Positions 1 to 13,198 of a DNA stretch of 64,000 nucleotides are shown here, in pieces; position 1 is the stretch's first letter; every line of letters starts with the position of its first letter. Location: assembly GCA_002943765.1 (NCBI GenBank), contig PQWQ01000004.1, forward strand, positions 3,348,001-3,412,000. The letters are read 5' to 3'. Position numbers and translations under genes: made by a program. The stretch is from Psoroptes ovis. Taxonomy: Eukaryota > Arthropoda > Arachnida > Sarcoptiformes > Psoroptidae. The notes beneath the pieces are model-generated. The model worked only from the letters and a program-made list of their open reading frames with translations. It ran no database searches and was not told the origin of the DNA.

Positions 1-3000
1 TTTTTACTGATAATCAACAAATGTGATTCGATGTGGCGTAATTCTTTATGTGCTTTGACGAAATTCGTACCGTTGTCGCAAAATATTTTCATAGGTGTTC
101 CCATATTCAAGAATATGTTATTAAGAGCGATGAGGGTATCAGTGCTGGACAGTGAATTGATGACTTCCATTTTCACCATGCGCGTCATGAGACATGTCCC
201 AATCAAGCCATAAAATTTCTTATTATTAACGTAATATAGAGGGCCGAAAACGTCAATGCAAATATTTTGAAAAGGCAACGAAAAGGTGAGTCTTTCGTAA
301 GGCAAATTCGCCAATGGTTGATTGATTGGTTTGCCTTTCATCTTCTGACAGTCGAAGCAAGACCGGATAAACTTTTTTACTATTTTGTAAAGACCTGGGA
401 TGTAATACTCTGCTCGGATATCAGCCATGGTGGATCTAACGCCACCATGCATTATTTTGAGATGATGATGTTGTACCAGGGCCAAGGTTACATTCGATGT
501 CGTCGGTATCCAAACGGGTTTATAATTTTCATTTCTAGTGTCAATTCGAACAATTCCATCAATATAGGTGAATGGTACTTGCAATAATTTAGTGTCATGT
601 CCGAATTGTGCAAATTTATAAATTAAGTTCCATTTATCGTTCGAGGTTGACTCGGGCAATAATTTCGATACAAAAGAAAACATCTGTTCAATAGTGGTCA
701 ATTTAGAGAATTCATCAATTCGATCAAAAAATTCAAGATGCTCAGCGGACTGGGATGAAACATAATAAATAGGAAAGCAGCTCGTCGTTGTATCAATAAT
801 CATATTTTCAATAATAAATCTAAAATTTTTCAAAAAATAATCGGTACTGATGATGCGGCTGAATAAATCGCTCGGGTTCTTACGTCCCTGTATATGGTGA
901 GCCGAGATATCATGAACATTCAAAATTCTCATAATACGAAACAATTTTGCTGCGCTGCTTTTCTTCTGATTATTCGGCGACGATTTTAATCTATGCAAAT
1001 TAATCATTGAATCGGAAAATATGGCCATGCGGTTTTTGAAATGATTCCGTAACTTTGCCATTGCGCGACATAATTCATCCAATGCTGTTAGCTCGAGCTC
1101 GACAATCGTTTTAATTTTCGTAGGCGCAAGCTTAGATTTTCCGAGCAGAAAATGTAAACAATCTTTCTTGTCTTTAACATATATGACGTAACCATAAGCA
1201 ACATCTGAGGCATCAGCAAAGCCGCACAACTCTCCATCTGGAAGATGTCGCTGTAGTTCAAGATCAAATAATTTCTTATAATCGACTAAATGATCATTAA
1301 TTTGTTCAATAATGTCAGGGGGCAACGGATCCTCCCATTCTGTGTTTAGCACTTTACGGAATAAAACACGTAATTTGAGCTTCCACGGATCCAGATATCC
1401 GTATGGATCGAAAACTTTACCGATGATTGATAATAAATCTTTTTTCGTTTCTACTTTTCCAATATCTGGTAATTTATTTTTCAATGTGTCGTTTTTCGGA
1501 TTCCAATAAAGACCAAGAATTTTCACGTTATGATTAGGATCAATTTCACTGGAGATGAGTTTCGAATTTGAACATATTTTGTGCATCTTAAAGCCAGCAT
1601 TTTTAAAAGAGCTCTTCAATCTTTCAACAGTATTAAACAATTCATGTTCATCATCGCACGAAAAGATTATGTCATCCATGTAAATTGCTTCAGCTATATG
1701 ATTCAAATTGTCAGCACCTAACAAATGTTTTACGACAGCCGATAATATTGCCGGGGAAGATATGAGGCCAAATGGAAGGGCTTTCATCTGGTAGATGCAG
1801 GTTTCATCGTTTTCATTGATCCACAAAAATTTCAGGAACTTGCGATGTGCCGGATCGATAAAAATTTGGAGGAATGCCTTGGCTAAGTCTGCTATGAATG
1901 CAAAGGCGCCGATTCTAAACTTAATCAAGTGCGTCAGTACGTCTAAATTTTCAGTATTTCCTTTCCATAAGTATTTGTTCAATGCATCATACCCAAAGGA
2001 GCCATTAAATACAACACGTAACGGAGTAGATGCTGAATCACGCAACACCGGGTGGTGTGGCATGAAATATCCTTCCACATCATAAATCTGCTCAGCATAT
2101 CCGTCCGACACATACGATAGTAATTGTTTTTCATATTCTTGATAGAAACCGTTATCCATTAATCGTTTTTTCAACTTCTTTATGGCATTCAAGGCAGCGT
2201 AGTAATTGTTTTTTGGCATGACGTCGGACAGGAATGGTAATCGTACGATATAATGACCGGTATCCATACGTTCGATTTCAATATTTTCATCTTCATCGGA
2301 TTCAGATTCTACATCCAAGCAATTGATGGATTTGTTGTCCATATCGTTAACGTTATTCTTGACTTTGTACCGAATTGTTCCAAATTTAGTGACTAGTTCA
2401 TTGTAATCAGGTTCGCCTGGAAGCAGACGCCCCATTTGATCGGTACCGAGTATTATTAAGGATTCATCTTTCAATGATACAACGAATGGCTCGATCAATA
2501 CGTTGACATTTCCACTTTTAATCATCAATTTCGATTGACGAGTACTTAAACTTTGGTTATTGAAGGCTGGCGAAGACACACTAACGAAACATTTTTTATC
2601 CACTTTGGGTTTATCAGCAATAAGATGTTCATCTATCAGAGTTATATTCGATCCGTCATCCAATAATATACGACATTTTTTACCATTGCAATAACCATGA
2701 ATGTAGGGTTTCGAATCATCTCGACTTATACTTTGCACTTGAAATTCATTAACATGATTTGAATCTACCGATGGAGAGACGACTTGGGTTTCGGCGAAGA
2801 ATTTGCTTTTGCTGAAAGCAGCCACGGTGAAATTATTCGACTTGGTTGATTCGATTGCAGCAGATTGGGTTGGCTGCTGTTGCTCGCGATCGATGACTTT
2901 TGGTCTTGTCTGCGATAACTCATATACCGGATGCATTACGGTAACGTGTGATCTGTTACAAATATTGCAATTGTAATAGTTTTTGGATCGACATTCCTTA

Positions 3001-4073
3001 CCGGAATGTCCTTTTCGCAGGCAATAGTAACATAAACGTTGTTTTCGGATAATATCAGCGACTCTTTCAGGGCTGAACTTTGGAATGCAGGAAAATCGCT
3101 CTTCATGGATCTGGGCACAGATATTACACGGTATATTTGTTGCTATGGCCGACACGCTAAATCGTTCTTTATTTTTTGGTTTGGTCACTGGTTGGTTCCG
3201 CTCTCCAATGTTATTGCTATTGCGACCGAAACTGCTAGTATCGAACCGAACCGCTCTTTCATAGAGATCGCAAATGAATTCCTTTGTTTGCTTAAAATCA
3301 ACGCATTCCGATACCAATTGGTGTTTTGCCTCGAAATAATATCGATCCGCCACTTGTTCTATTAAGGGATACGTGTCAACGTGAATTGGCAAATTAGACA
3401 GGACAATATCAACATTTTCGACGATTATTTTGATGGCTTTCATGTTATCGACATCGAATTTATTTCGCACCAACGGTGCGGATTTGATTTGGCGTCGTAA
3501 TTCTAATACGACGTTGTGCGTATCATCGTATTTGTTACAAATTTCTTGCCATATATCCTCGAAAGATAGATTTCTAGCGATCAGGTTTGACAATAATTGA
3601 TGTGGTTCAGCCTTTAAAGAGGATAACAATTTTGCTAGTTTGGCCATTTCAGGTAGACTTTTGTTAGTGACGATAGTCGTTATTACCATACGTCGAAAGC
3701 ATGGCCAAAACACCGGGGATCCATCGAACGTAGGCAAATCAATTTTCTCGTATTCAATTAAGTTGTTGTATACCGGTGCGGCTGCCGCTGATGTTGATGG
3801 TTTACTTTGATTTTGATCGGCTTTACTTTTCAAGTGATCGATATTCTGGTTGATCAAATCCATGTATTTGCCTACTTTTTCCAATTCATCAGCTGGGATG
3901 TCTTCAGCATCATAAATATATATTAAGTCGTCGTGCAATTTCTGGAGTTCACTTTTCAATTCATACGCTTTCATAAGATTTTCATTCGCTTTCGATGCCA
4001 ACGATATCCGGATTCTCACTGATTTCAATTTTTTTGCCAATTCAGTTGCATCGACCTGCTTCTCATCAGACAT
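1..4073 (-). mobile_element. BEL/Pao LTR retrotransposon, gag-pol ORF, cut by the window edge
   Basis: One frame stays open from an ATG at 4073 to the left edge, at least 1357 codons with no stop. In order it shows: a gag-like region opening MSDEKQVDATEL; a CCHC zinc knuckle (C348-x2-C351-x4-H356-x4-C361); a second Cys/His cluster; a retropepsin-like LLDDGSN motif (Asp472/Asp473, DUF1758 type); reverse transcriptase with YMDD at 798-801; an RNase H block with GFADASD (Asp954); the integrase zinc-binding region (HHH near 1202, then CxxC); and integrase core Asp1274 (CIDVFGP) and Asp1333 (CDNGTN). The third acidic residue lies beyond the window. Domain order and the Pao-type RT and integrase motifs identify BEL/Pao. 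The open frame implies a young, possibly active copy. The 5' LTR and primer-binding site should lie just right of 4073, but I could not define them. The 3' LTR is outside. Confidence 0.93.
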
Positions 4074-4126
4074 TTTTGGATTCGTTAATGACAATGGGCA
4101 ATCGTTTGACGTAATAATTTTTGATC

Positions 4127-4238
4127 ATTGATGTTTCAATGTAATGATAATAAGGCGGGTTGTTTGGAGTGATCAAACTTCAACAATTTCAATTCACAAA
4201 ACTTAATTTTTATTATCAAATGTTGTTGAAACATCAAT
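4127..4238. repeat. 13-bp inverted repeat upstream of the BEL/Pao gag start
   Basis: ATTGATGTTTCAA at 4127-4139 is the exact reverse complement of TTGAAACATCAAT at 4226-4238, with 86 bp between the arms. It lies in the expected leader/LTR region of the minus-strand element, 54-165 bp upstream of its ATG, so it could be an RNA structure of the genomic transcript. Chance cannot be excluded in AT-rich DNA. Confidence 0.5.
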
Positions 4239-5190
4239 TGTAATCTCAACAAAAAAAATGAAAAATATGTTTTTTTGAAACGAACAAAAAAAGATGTGTT
4301 TTTACTTTTTGTACTGTTCAAAAAGAACGTAATACCATATGATTTTTCATTACAATTATCGTTACACACACACATTGACTTTAATTGATTGACGACTGAT
4401 AGATCGATTGATTGATTTTTTCTTTATTTTTTTTCAAACAAGTAACAAATGAACAAAACTTACGGCAATCAAGATCGACAAAATCTTTCATTGATCTATT
4501 GTTTGAATTGGAATTTTTTTTTGAAAAGAAAAAAAATAATCATTATTTAAAGTATTGATTGAAATTTTTTCATGTTGAAATATTTCGCATATTTACCTGT
4601 GATTGAATCCAATATCGTGTACAGTCAAAAAGATTGCTTTCTTTTCATCCAATTCACCTTTCGTTTCGATTCGATTTCGATAGGTTCAGGAATATTTTTT
4701 TTCCATGGTAAATAAAAGAAAAAATGAATAAGAAATGAATGAAAAATTATTGCAAAAATCAATTTATTATTATGATCATATAATACGCTTTTAATTGCAA
4801 AACAAGCGAAAATCCTGATGCAAATGCTTGATGATCATAGTAAAACAGTACAAATCATATTTTTACTTTGAATATTTTGATTGGGTCCTTAATTTTTTTT
4901 CTTATTTTTTCCTTGTTTTTCTTTGATCCAAATGCTAATAAATCATCATGATCATAATATCGTTCATCCATACATAACAATAACAAAACATATCATATTT
5001 AAAATTCTGAAATTTCATCAAAAGAATCGATATGATGAAAATGAAATTCTACTAAAAGATGAATTACATATTATTTATTAATCGGATTTCCTATCCATAC
5101 GCGAATACACTAACGATCATATTTCTGTATTTTTGTGTTTGTTTGTGTGTGTGTATGTTTTAAAACTAGCTAATATATGATTGCAATATG

Positions 5191-5270
5191 TTAGTCTGTA
5201 CGAAAATTTCATTTCGCTTAATCGATAGAAATGTTCATGAAAATCAGCCAAAACTTTTTGGACAATCTAA
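5191..5270 (+). mobile_element. Mariner-like mini MITE, subfamily B (diverged)
   Basis: It begins TTAGTCTGTACGAAAA and ends TTTTTGGACAATCTAA. The interior (CGCTTAATCGATAG, then ATGAAAATCAGCC) matches the copies at 16213, 45428 and, inverted, 59802. The flanking TA dinucleotides have decayed. Confidence 0.7.
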
Positions 5271-6540
5271 CATAAACAAATACATTTATTGATTTTTGTT
5301 TTAAGGGCCAGAAATATTAAAAAGCTTGATATTAAGTAAATATATATCTATAGCTCAACAACAATCGTCGAAATATTAATGATGATGATGATAATAATAA
5401 TATTAACAAAAACAAAAATAAAATAAGGCTAATCAATAGTTTTAGCAAATAGACTAAATTGTAATATAAGTGAAATACAAAAACAAATAAGCCCAAATAA
5501 CAACAACAAAAACATATTTTGACCACAAATAAATAAACAAAAACATTAATAATTATGATAATAATGAAAACAAAAACGAAATTTTTTTTTATGATCTTTA
5601 CATCTTTAAGCATTGAAAAATATTCAATTGAAAACTTGAAATATTGATTCTCATTTCAATAAGCATAAACAGCCCCATAAAATCAATTATTTTAATTATT
5701 TCAAATTCAAAAAAAAAACTTATAAAAGTTATAATAATGATAATGATAATAATTTGAATGTGAGAATAAAAAAAAAAGATCATTATATTAGCTATATAAT
5801 GACTATAGCTATAATTATCCTTATTGAAAATGATGAGAATATTAATTTGGTTTTTTTTCGATCAAATATTGTTCGATATTTGTGTATTCGATTCGATAAA
5901 ACTTGACGATTAAAACTTGAAATGAGCATTTCAAAATTTCAAATCAAATCATGTGTGGAATGTTGAATTCAATTCAATAATTGTGAATAGATTCATTGAT
6001 TGAATGATTCCAATGTTCAATTGATTTATAATTGTTTATCAATTTTTTTGTTTTGAATTGATGAATGTGTAGTAGTTCAAAATTTAAAGCAAGAAAAATA
6101 ATTGAAAATTCTTGATTTGATTTTTGCTCGAGAATTGAAATGATTTCAATTTTTTCACCCTAACTAATAATTGAACGATTATTATTATCATTGTTATTTG
6201 TTTGATTTATTTTCTGAAATATTATTTTGAATATTTTTGTTTATTGGTTTTCATTGTAACTATTTTTTTCATGTGATTTTCATCATTATCATCATTTCGT
6301 TGTTCTAATTTACTTCAATAAATTGAATTTTTGCTTGTTTTGGTTTTTTCTGGGTACGAAATTGTCAGAATTTTTTTTTTTGAATTATTATTCTGGTACT
6401 TTTATGCCTTCAAATACATTTACATTTGCATTCATTAATTCATGAATTTTTTTTTTTTGTTTTGAATTTTAAGTTTTTTTTGCTTTTTTTGAAATGAAAA
6501 TATGAATAAATCAAAAATAATAATAATAATAATAATATAC

Positions 6541-6793
6541 CTTGAATATGTACCTGTACATCACCAATATCATCATTAACTTTAATTGAACATGTTTTCG
6601 TTGGCACAGGTATTGGTGGATGTGCACTTGTAATTGTTGGTGAATTAGTTGATTGTTGTTGATTTTGTTGTTGCTGTTGCTGCTGTTGTTGTTGCACATT
6701 AACAGCAGCTGCTGCTGCAGCACATGCTTCGGCCAATATTTTTGTTGAATCCATTTCTTTATTTTCTTCTAATGTTGACAAATGAATTTCCAT
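6541..6793 (-). CDS. Putative first coding exon of an unidentified gene (partial)
   Basis: I do not recognise this gene. An ATG at 6793 opens a frame with balanced, non-repetitive composition (MEIHLSTLEENKEMDSTK), then an alanine run after KILAEAC, a ten-glutamine run, a Pro/Thr stretch (PPIPVPTKTC) and IKVNDDIGDVQ. That is unlike the Lys/Phe/Ile-rich spurious frames nearby. The frame then meets two possible donors: CAG|gtacat (exon end 6554) and AAG|gtatat (exon end 6541). Past them it becomes ATT-repeat leucine translation, which supports splicing. The poly-Ala/poly-Gln N-terminus would suit a nuclear or regulatory protein, but no domain is visible. The rest of the gene would lie to the left, so the BEL/Pao element would sit in one of its introns in the same orientation. 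There is no downstream exon to confirm this. Confidence 0.42.
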
Positions 6794-9696
6794 TTTATAT
6801 TTGAAATGAATGAAATGATTGAAATAAATGAAGTAAATTTGAAAAGAAAAAAAAAGTTGATTTATCTAAATCAAGCAATGAAATTGATTTGTTGTGAAAT
6901 GAAGAGAAAAATTAATGAACAAAAGTTGAAAATTAGTTGAAATTATCTCTGATTGAAATATTATTATTTTTTGTTTTGTCCGAAAAAAACTGTACAATAA
7001 CACTGCAACACAATACAATTTTCAAAAAAAAACAGCACAAATAAACAAAGATTTTTTTCTTTTCCAATGAAATTGAATGACAAAAAAATGCACTTTGAAA
7101 AATTTTTTCCCGATTAACCATCAATAAACACACAATTACAAAGTTGATGATACAAGTTTTTTTCTTTTAATTTATCATTGATTTCGTTCCACTTGAAAAT
7201 CAAAATAAAAAAAAAATGAAATGTTCACTGCTGTAGCATTCGATGATTCAACGACGAATGACGAATGAAAAACTGTCAGATTAAAACAAAAAAAAATAAT
7301 GAATTAAAATTATTATTTTTTTTATTATTATTCGTTGAATTTTTGATTTTTATTTTTCAATTTGATTCTATTCATAGCATCAAGCTATGAAGCTTAGAAC
7401 AAACATAAACAAATATGAACATGTGAGAATATTATTATTATTATTATCATTATTATTATTTGTAAACAACAAAATGCTTTTCATAAATGTTTCTAAGAAA
7501 GAATGTTTGCTGTTTTTTTTTCTTCTAAATTCATTTCTATAATTAAATACTTATTTACATTTACTTTGAAGCTATTTTTTTATTATTTTGATTTTTTGAT
7601 TTTTTTGCTTTAAAAACAAAATAACAAAATCAAAATATTTTCAAAATCAAAGTAAATGTAAGTAATGAAATTAAAAATTGTAATTAATCCAATTATTGAT
7701 GCAAAAATATTTAAATTCGAAAAATACATTAAAATACATCAGTATGTATGTGAGTAATGAATGCACAACAAGTATTTATTATTCAAATAAAAATTTCGAA
7801 TATAATTTATGTAATTATTCTTCCATTATTTACCAATTGAACCTTGATATTAATGTTTTTTCGCTTGATTTTTTGTCATATCATATACATATGTGTAATT
7901 TTATGAACAATGAGTGATTATTGTTGTTGTTGTTATCATTAGTATTATGATTGTATGAATTGTCATTTCAATTAGAAATGAATTAATTATTCAATTTTAT
8001 AATTATTATTATTATCATCATTCTTATTCATCTTATTTATATCTTAATTATTGTCCTCAACTTTTCAAGCATTTTCAATTAATGTTATAAATAAATGAAT
8101 TCAAATTCAAATTCAAATGATTCTTCAAAGCAAAACATTTTTGAATAATTTTTTACAAAAATAATTTTCTCGAAAAATTATTTTTGCGAAATATTAACAT
8201 TATTATTATCATTATCGTTATTATTCATGAATATTTTTTTTAATATTTTCAATAAATTCATTTAAAACTAAGAGCACGGTATGAGAGCAGATGTGCATGC
8301 ATGCATGCATGTGTATTGATGTTGATATTAATATTTTATGAAAGAAATTCATATGAGAAATAAAAAAGAACTGAATACAAATAAATGTAATGAAAACGAC
8401 TGGTTTTTCATTAAAGGTTCCGAATCAATCCAAAACATCAATTTTAAATCAATTAATCAATTCAAAACCATCAATAACTATCAATTTTATTATTGCTAAA
8501 TTTATAAAAAGGATTACAAATTATTCAAGCATTATTACAAAAAATGGAAAAGCTTACAATCATTTGTTGTTCTACATTAATTAAAACTAAATCAAACTAT
8601 TACAATCAATTTTTAACTTAATTCTTTAATTTTTTTGTGGACGGTTGTTAATCGAACTTTTTGACATGTGCTTTTACAACCGTTTTTCTAGAACTTTTTC
8701 TATGGAATTTTAATCGTGAAATTCATAAAGAACGTAACCAATTTTTTAACTTAAATTTTCATAACAAATAAACAAAAGCGAAGAGAATTGAATTGAATTG
8801 AATGAACAATTTCTTTATTTGAAAATTGAAAAAAAAACATAAAATATTTGAAATGTGCCAAAAAAATAAAAATAAAAATGTTTGAAAATTTAGTGATTTT
8901 GTTTTTTGAGCTCAAAAACCAAAAAAATGCATTCAAAGATTTTTCAAAGCAAAAAATATGAACGAAAAAAATAAACTTGTTAATATTCCAAGAATTTTTT
9001 TATTTTCATAAAAAGAAAAATATATTAGATTTATTATGTAATAATATTCTAGTGTTAATGCTTTTATGTATGTTATCATCATCATACAGCGGATATATAT
9101 GAATTGAAATTTGAAAAAAAAAATTGAAAATTGAATAAAATTTTTCAATTTTTCATTGATTTTTTGTATGGATCTATTTCTTCTATCCATCTCTCTTCTA
9201 TTGAAATGAATTCTGATCTACTATGATCCACTATGATATTGCAATATGCACAATGATCAATGATAATAATTGTTATTCAAAATGATTGAATTGGTACAAC
9301 AAAAAAAATAAAAATAAACCTTATTAATACATACCATACGATTATTGCTATGGAAAATTTATTTGATGACCAAAGAAAAAATAAATAAATTGAAAGCAAA
9401 CACAAGAAATTACTGATGAAAAAACAGAAAATTGTCAAACAATAGTTTCAAAGTAGCCAAAATGACCGAAAAAACTATTTAAACTATTGAAGAATATGAA
9501 TGAGAAACATAGCAATCTTTGCATTCAAATATTGTTGAATTGAAATTGATTATTGTTTTGTTTTGTTTTTTGTTTTTTGCGAAAATAGTTGGTACGAAAT
9601 TGTATTTTTTGCCTAGAAAAAATATATATGACATTAAACAATTCAATTTTTCTTACGAAAAAGTCAAAATTCAAAGATTGATTGTATTGAATCAAA

Positions 9697-9724
9697 GATG
9701 ATGATGATGATGATGATGATGATG
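9697..9724. repeat. (GAT)n microsatellite
   Basis: About nine uninterrupted GAT triplets in AT-rich spacer. Confidence 0.85.
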
Positions 9725-10675
9725 TTTTCGTCGTCGATTTTGTTGTTTGTTATTGTTGAAGATGATATTTATTATTATTATTACTTTTTAACTCTTGACG
9801 ATTGATGACAATTAACACCGCAAAAAAAGGGGTGAGAAAAAAATCAAGTTCAATGAAATTTTGAAAAATTTAAATTTTTCGATTGAAAAAAAATTGCCAC
9901 AAAATTTAAATATCTTTTCAAAAATAATAATTTTTCAAATCTGTAATTTCAAGCTTTTGTGTTCAAGTTTATTTCAATTTGAATAAAATGTTGTCATTCG
10001 TTTTGTTTGATTGATTTGATTGATGTTGTTTTGTTTTTCGATTGTTCGGTTGCTTATTTTATTATTTTTCAAATAATTTGCATTATTATAATCATTATTT
10101 TGATTATAAGAAACTAAGAAAAAAAAATAATGCAAATAAATAAATGAATGAATGAATGCAAGCAAGAAAGAAATAAATGCACAAAAATAAATTCAAACAA
10201 ATAGAGTAATGCAAACATTTGCAAATGAACAAAAAAAAATAAATAATAATGATGATGATGAATGTAAAGTAAACCAGCCAAAATGTATATACGAAAAATT
10301 CAAAAATATTAATCCTGAATGAGAATATTAAAAAAAGAAAAAAATTCTCCGTTTTCTTTGAGTGATTCTTTGATTTTTTTTTTGTTTCTTCCACTTTGCT
10401 TTACTTTACATTACTTTTATATCGTTTCGATCGTTTCGTTTTGGTTAAATGGCATTAACAAACGAACAAACAAACAAAAACACATAAATACAAATACTGA
10501 ATGAACATATACTTGTACATACACACAAATACACAGACAAATATTCAAAATACACAAATCGTTTAAATATACAACAAAAGTCGATTACTGAATATTTTTT
10601 TTTTTTTTGGTTCAGAAAAGAATTCAAAGAATCAACAAAAGTTTTAGTTTTCGGGATAGAATTTGGGCACCAATG

Positions 10676-10700
10676 CACACACACACACACACACACACAC
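10676..10700. repeat. (CA)n microsatellite
   Basis: About twelve CA dinucleotides, continuing into an ATAC-type run. Confidence 0.9.
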
Positions 10701-11050
10701 ATACATACACATAATAAATACATTTAAATTCTTTTCGATCATTATACTTTCAAGTTTTTTTTTTATTATTATTATTCTTGAAAATAATAATAATAATAAT
10801 AAGCATAAAACAACAATAGCACAAAAAAATTCAAAAGAATTGTTATTCTATATAATTCATGTCCATAGAATTGTTTGTAAAAATTATTGGAATAAATTCA
10901 AAAAAAAAAAAAAAAAAAAAATAATCGAAATAATTATAAGAATTATATTAAAGGATGCTAGCAGTAATTTTTGGTATTGTTGGCAGTAATTGTACAACCG
11001 TTTTTTTTTCGCCCATTAAACTGTTTAGTGTCCTTGTTATAATGCTTAGG

Positions 11051-11076
11051 GTTCGTTCGTTCGTTCGTTAGTTCGT
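11051..11076. repeat. (GTTC)n microsatellite
   Basis: Six tandem GTTC-type tetranucleotides with one variant unit. Confidence 0.8.
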
Positions 11077-11191
11077 TTTTGGTTCAAAGAATTCAAGCAG
11101 AATTTTAAAGAATAAAAAAAATTGTGTGAAAAATAAAAGTGAATAACCATTTTAGATTATATATATAAATAATTTTAGTATGTATTTCACT

Positions 11192-11213
11192 GCAGCAGCA
11201 GCAGCAGCAGCAG
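11192..11213. repeat. (GCA)7 microsatellite in non-coding context
   Basis: Seven GCA triplets. No surrounding frame looks coding. Confidence 0.9.
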
Positions 11214-11873
11214 ACCCTTTTTTAACCAGTGTATTTATTATATAAATAGGAGTATAGTGTATATAAATATGACAAAAATGAAAATTGTTTTCAGGTCGTT
11301 TGCTTGACATTTAGTTTTTTTTTTATTTTTTTTGTATTTTTCATTTCTCAGCTTTCGTAACAGTCACATTCAAAGTACATTCAAATTATGCGTAATTTTT
11401 CCCATTTTTTTTTTACATAACCGAGAAATTGTATTCTCGAAAGCATAACTGTATATAAATGAACACAACCCGATGAAATATACCCAAAAAAAATAAAATA
11501 AAATAAAATACCGAATTGTTATACTGAATAAATATCTCATATAAATACATATATTGTACAAATATCACGTATAAATGTGTATACATGATCACATATATCT
11601 ATATATATATATATATATTTGAATTTAAAAAAATAAAATTCTCGAAAATCAAAGGGAAATAACGTGAATGTTTGAACAAAATTTTTTCGTATATTTTCAT
11701 TCTCATTTTTTTTCAATGAACTTTTAACATTTTTTATTTTGATTTTTTTTTTAAACAAAATACAATTGAATTGAATAAAATACCAAAAAAAAACTAAATA
11801 TTTTAATATACTTCAATTCGAGCACATATAGGATTCGTGATGATGACGAGAATATTCTTGCAAAGAATATATC

Positions 11874-11933
11874 GAAGAGCACCGAAAAAAAAAACGAACA
11901 ACGCCTGGTTTTTCGTTTTTTTTTCGGTGCTTC
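11874..11933. repeat. 60-nt near-perfect hairpin
   Basis: GAAGAGCACCG followed by an A-tract and CGAA pairs with TTCG, a T-tract and CGGTGCTTC. The stem is about 20 bp around a loop containing CAACGCCTGG. It is flanked by a long T-tract and lies in no gene or transposon I recognise. Confidence 0.6.
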
Positions 11934-12378
11934 AATTTTTTTTTTTTTTTTTTTTTTTGAAAGTCATAGCAAAAACATTGATAGACCCTATGTGATATCA
12001 ATGTGTGATAGTGTGTGTATTTATTTGTACATTGACATATATCAGACAGCAGCATTGAATGGAACCAGAGTATTTTATTTTTTGAAAAAATATTCAAGAA
12101 TAATGGCCAAAAATATATATTTTATTATTCTTTTTTCTTTGTATTCAATGATATAATGATAACAATAATAATGATAATAATAAATGATCAACTTTAACAT
12201 TCAGAAGAAAAAAAAAATTCAATAATATTAAATTCAACATCGGCAACATCAGCAGCAGCAGCATTCACTGCAAAACACACATCAACAATAAACACAGTAC
12301 AGAATTTTTCATTTTCGTATTATATTTATTCAGAAAGAATTTCTAATTTCATTTTGTACATATATAATTGTTATTGTA

Positions 12379-12400
12379 TGTGTGTGTGTGTGTGTGTGTT
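12379..12400. repeat. (TG)n microsatellite
   Basis: Eleven TG dinucleotides in AT-rich spacer. Confidence 0.9.
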
Positions 12401-12530
12401 TGACTAAAGAATTTGACGTCAATGTAAATGTGATAATGATAATAATAATGATGATGATGTTGATAGTGATAATATTAGTAATAATAATTGCATTTTGTTA
12501 TATATATTTGTATTTGTATATATATATATA

Positions 12531-12611
12531 TTGGGTTGTCCCATAAGTTCTTGCCGGTTATATCGTAAAAAATTATTTAAAAAATCGGCAAGAACTTATG
12601 AGACAACCTAA
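12531..12611 (+). mobile_element. Mariner-like mini MITE, subfamily A1
   Basis: It starts TTGGGTTGTCCCATAAGT and ends ACTTATGAGACAACCTAA, with an intact TA on both sides. The inner arms CTTGCCG and CGGCAAG flank the asymmetric core GTTATATCGTA...AAAATC that defines this subfamily. Confidence 0.88.
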
Positions 12612-13198
12612 TATATTGCCAGTTATTGATTATTTATTCCATACATTTATTATTGCTATATTCATATGTATATATTTTGTATTTTTGTCTCCAAATACAA
12701 ATATATATATCATAAATCAAATTAAAACTATTATTTTTATTATCAAATATTACAACAAAAGAAATATTTTAAATAATATTTTTGAACATTGTATATATAT
12801 TATACGAAATTTTGTATTGTAAATATAAAATATAAATTCTCATGTATTTTGTGATATATGATCGAAAAAAAAACATGTAGCCCAAAAAAAAGATGGTTGA
12901 ATAATCATCAATGACAATAAATACACAATAATAATGATTCTTCTTTAGAAAATTCTTACTAGAAAAACAAAACAAAACAAAAAAATTCCTTCATTGACAA
13001 TCCAAAGATGCCAGAAAAAAACAACAACTAGGAATACGATTAATATTAACAAACAAACAAACAAAAACAAAGCACAAAAAGTGATTTAAAACATTTAAAA
13101 TTTATATTTAATGCATTATGATGATGATGCATTGTATGCAGTATATTTGTGTGTTTATTCAGTTATGTATATTATATGGTATTCGACATTTGTATATA

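Larger units (their letters stand above)
4074..6540. other. AT-rich spacer between the retrotransposon and an orphan exon
   Basis: No convincing coding region is seen. The first few hundred bases should include the leader and 5' LTR of the minus-strand BEL/Pao element, but no clear TG...CA boundary or primer-binding site stands out. A 13-bp inverted repeat lies at 4127-4139 and 4226-4238. A subfamily B mini transposon lies at 5191-5270. The rest is poly(A)/poly(T) and ATT/ATG microsatellite-like sequence. If the exon at 6541-6793 is real, this stretch and the retrotransposon are intronic to its gene. Confidence 0.6.

Noticed and set aside
267..3365. Plus-strand frames of 60-108 codons opposite the retrotransposon
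   Set aside because: They are shadows of the minus-strand BEL/Pao polyprotein.
10663..10989. 108-codon plus-strand frame beginning in the CA repeat
   Set aside because: It is a translation of (CA)n, poly(A) and AAT repeats.
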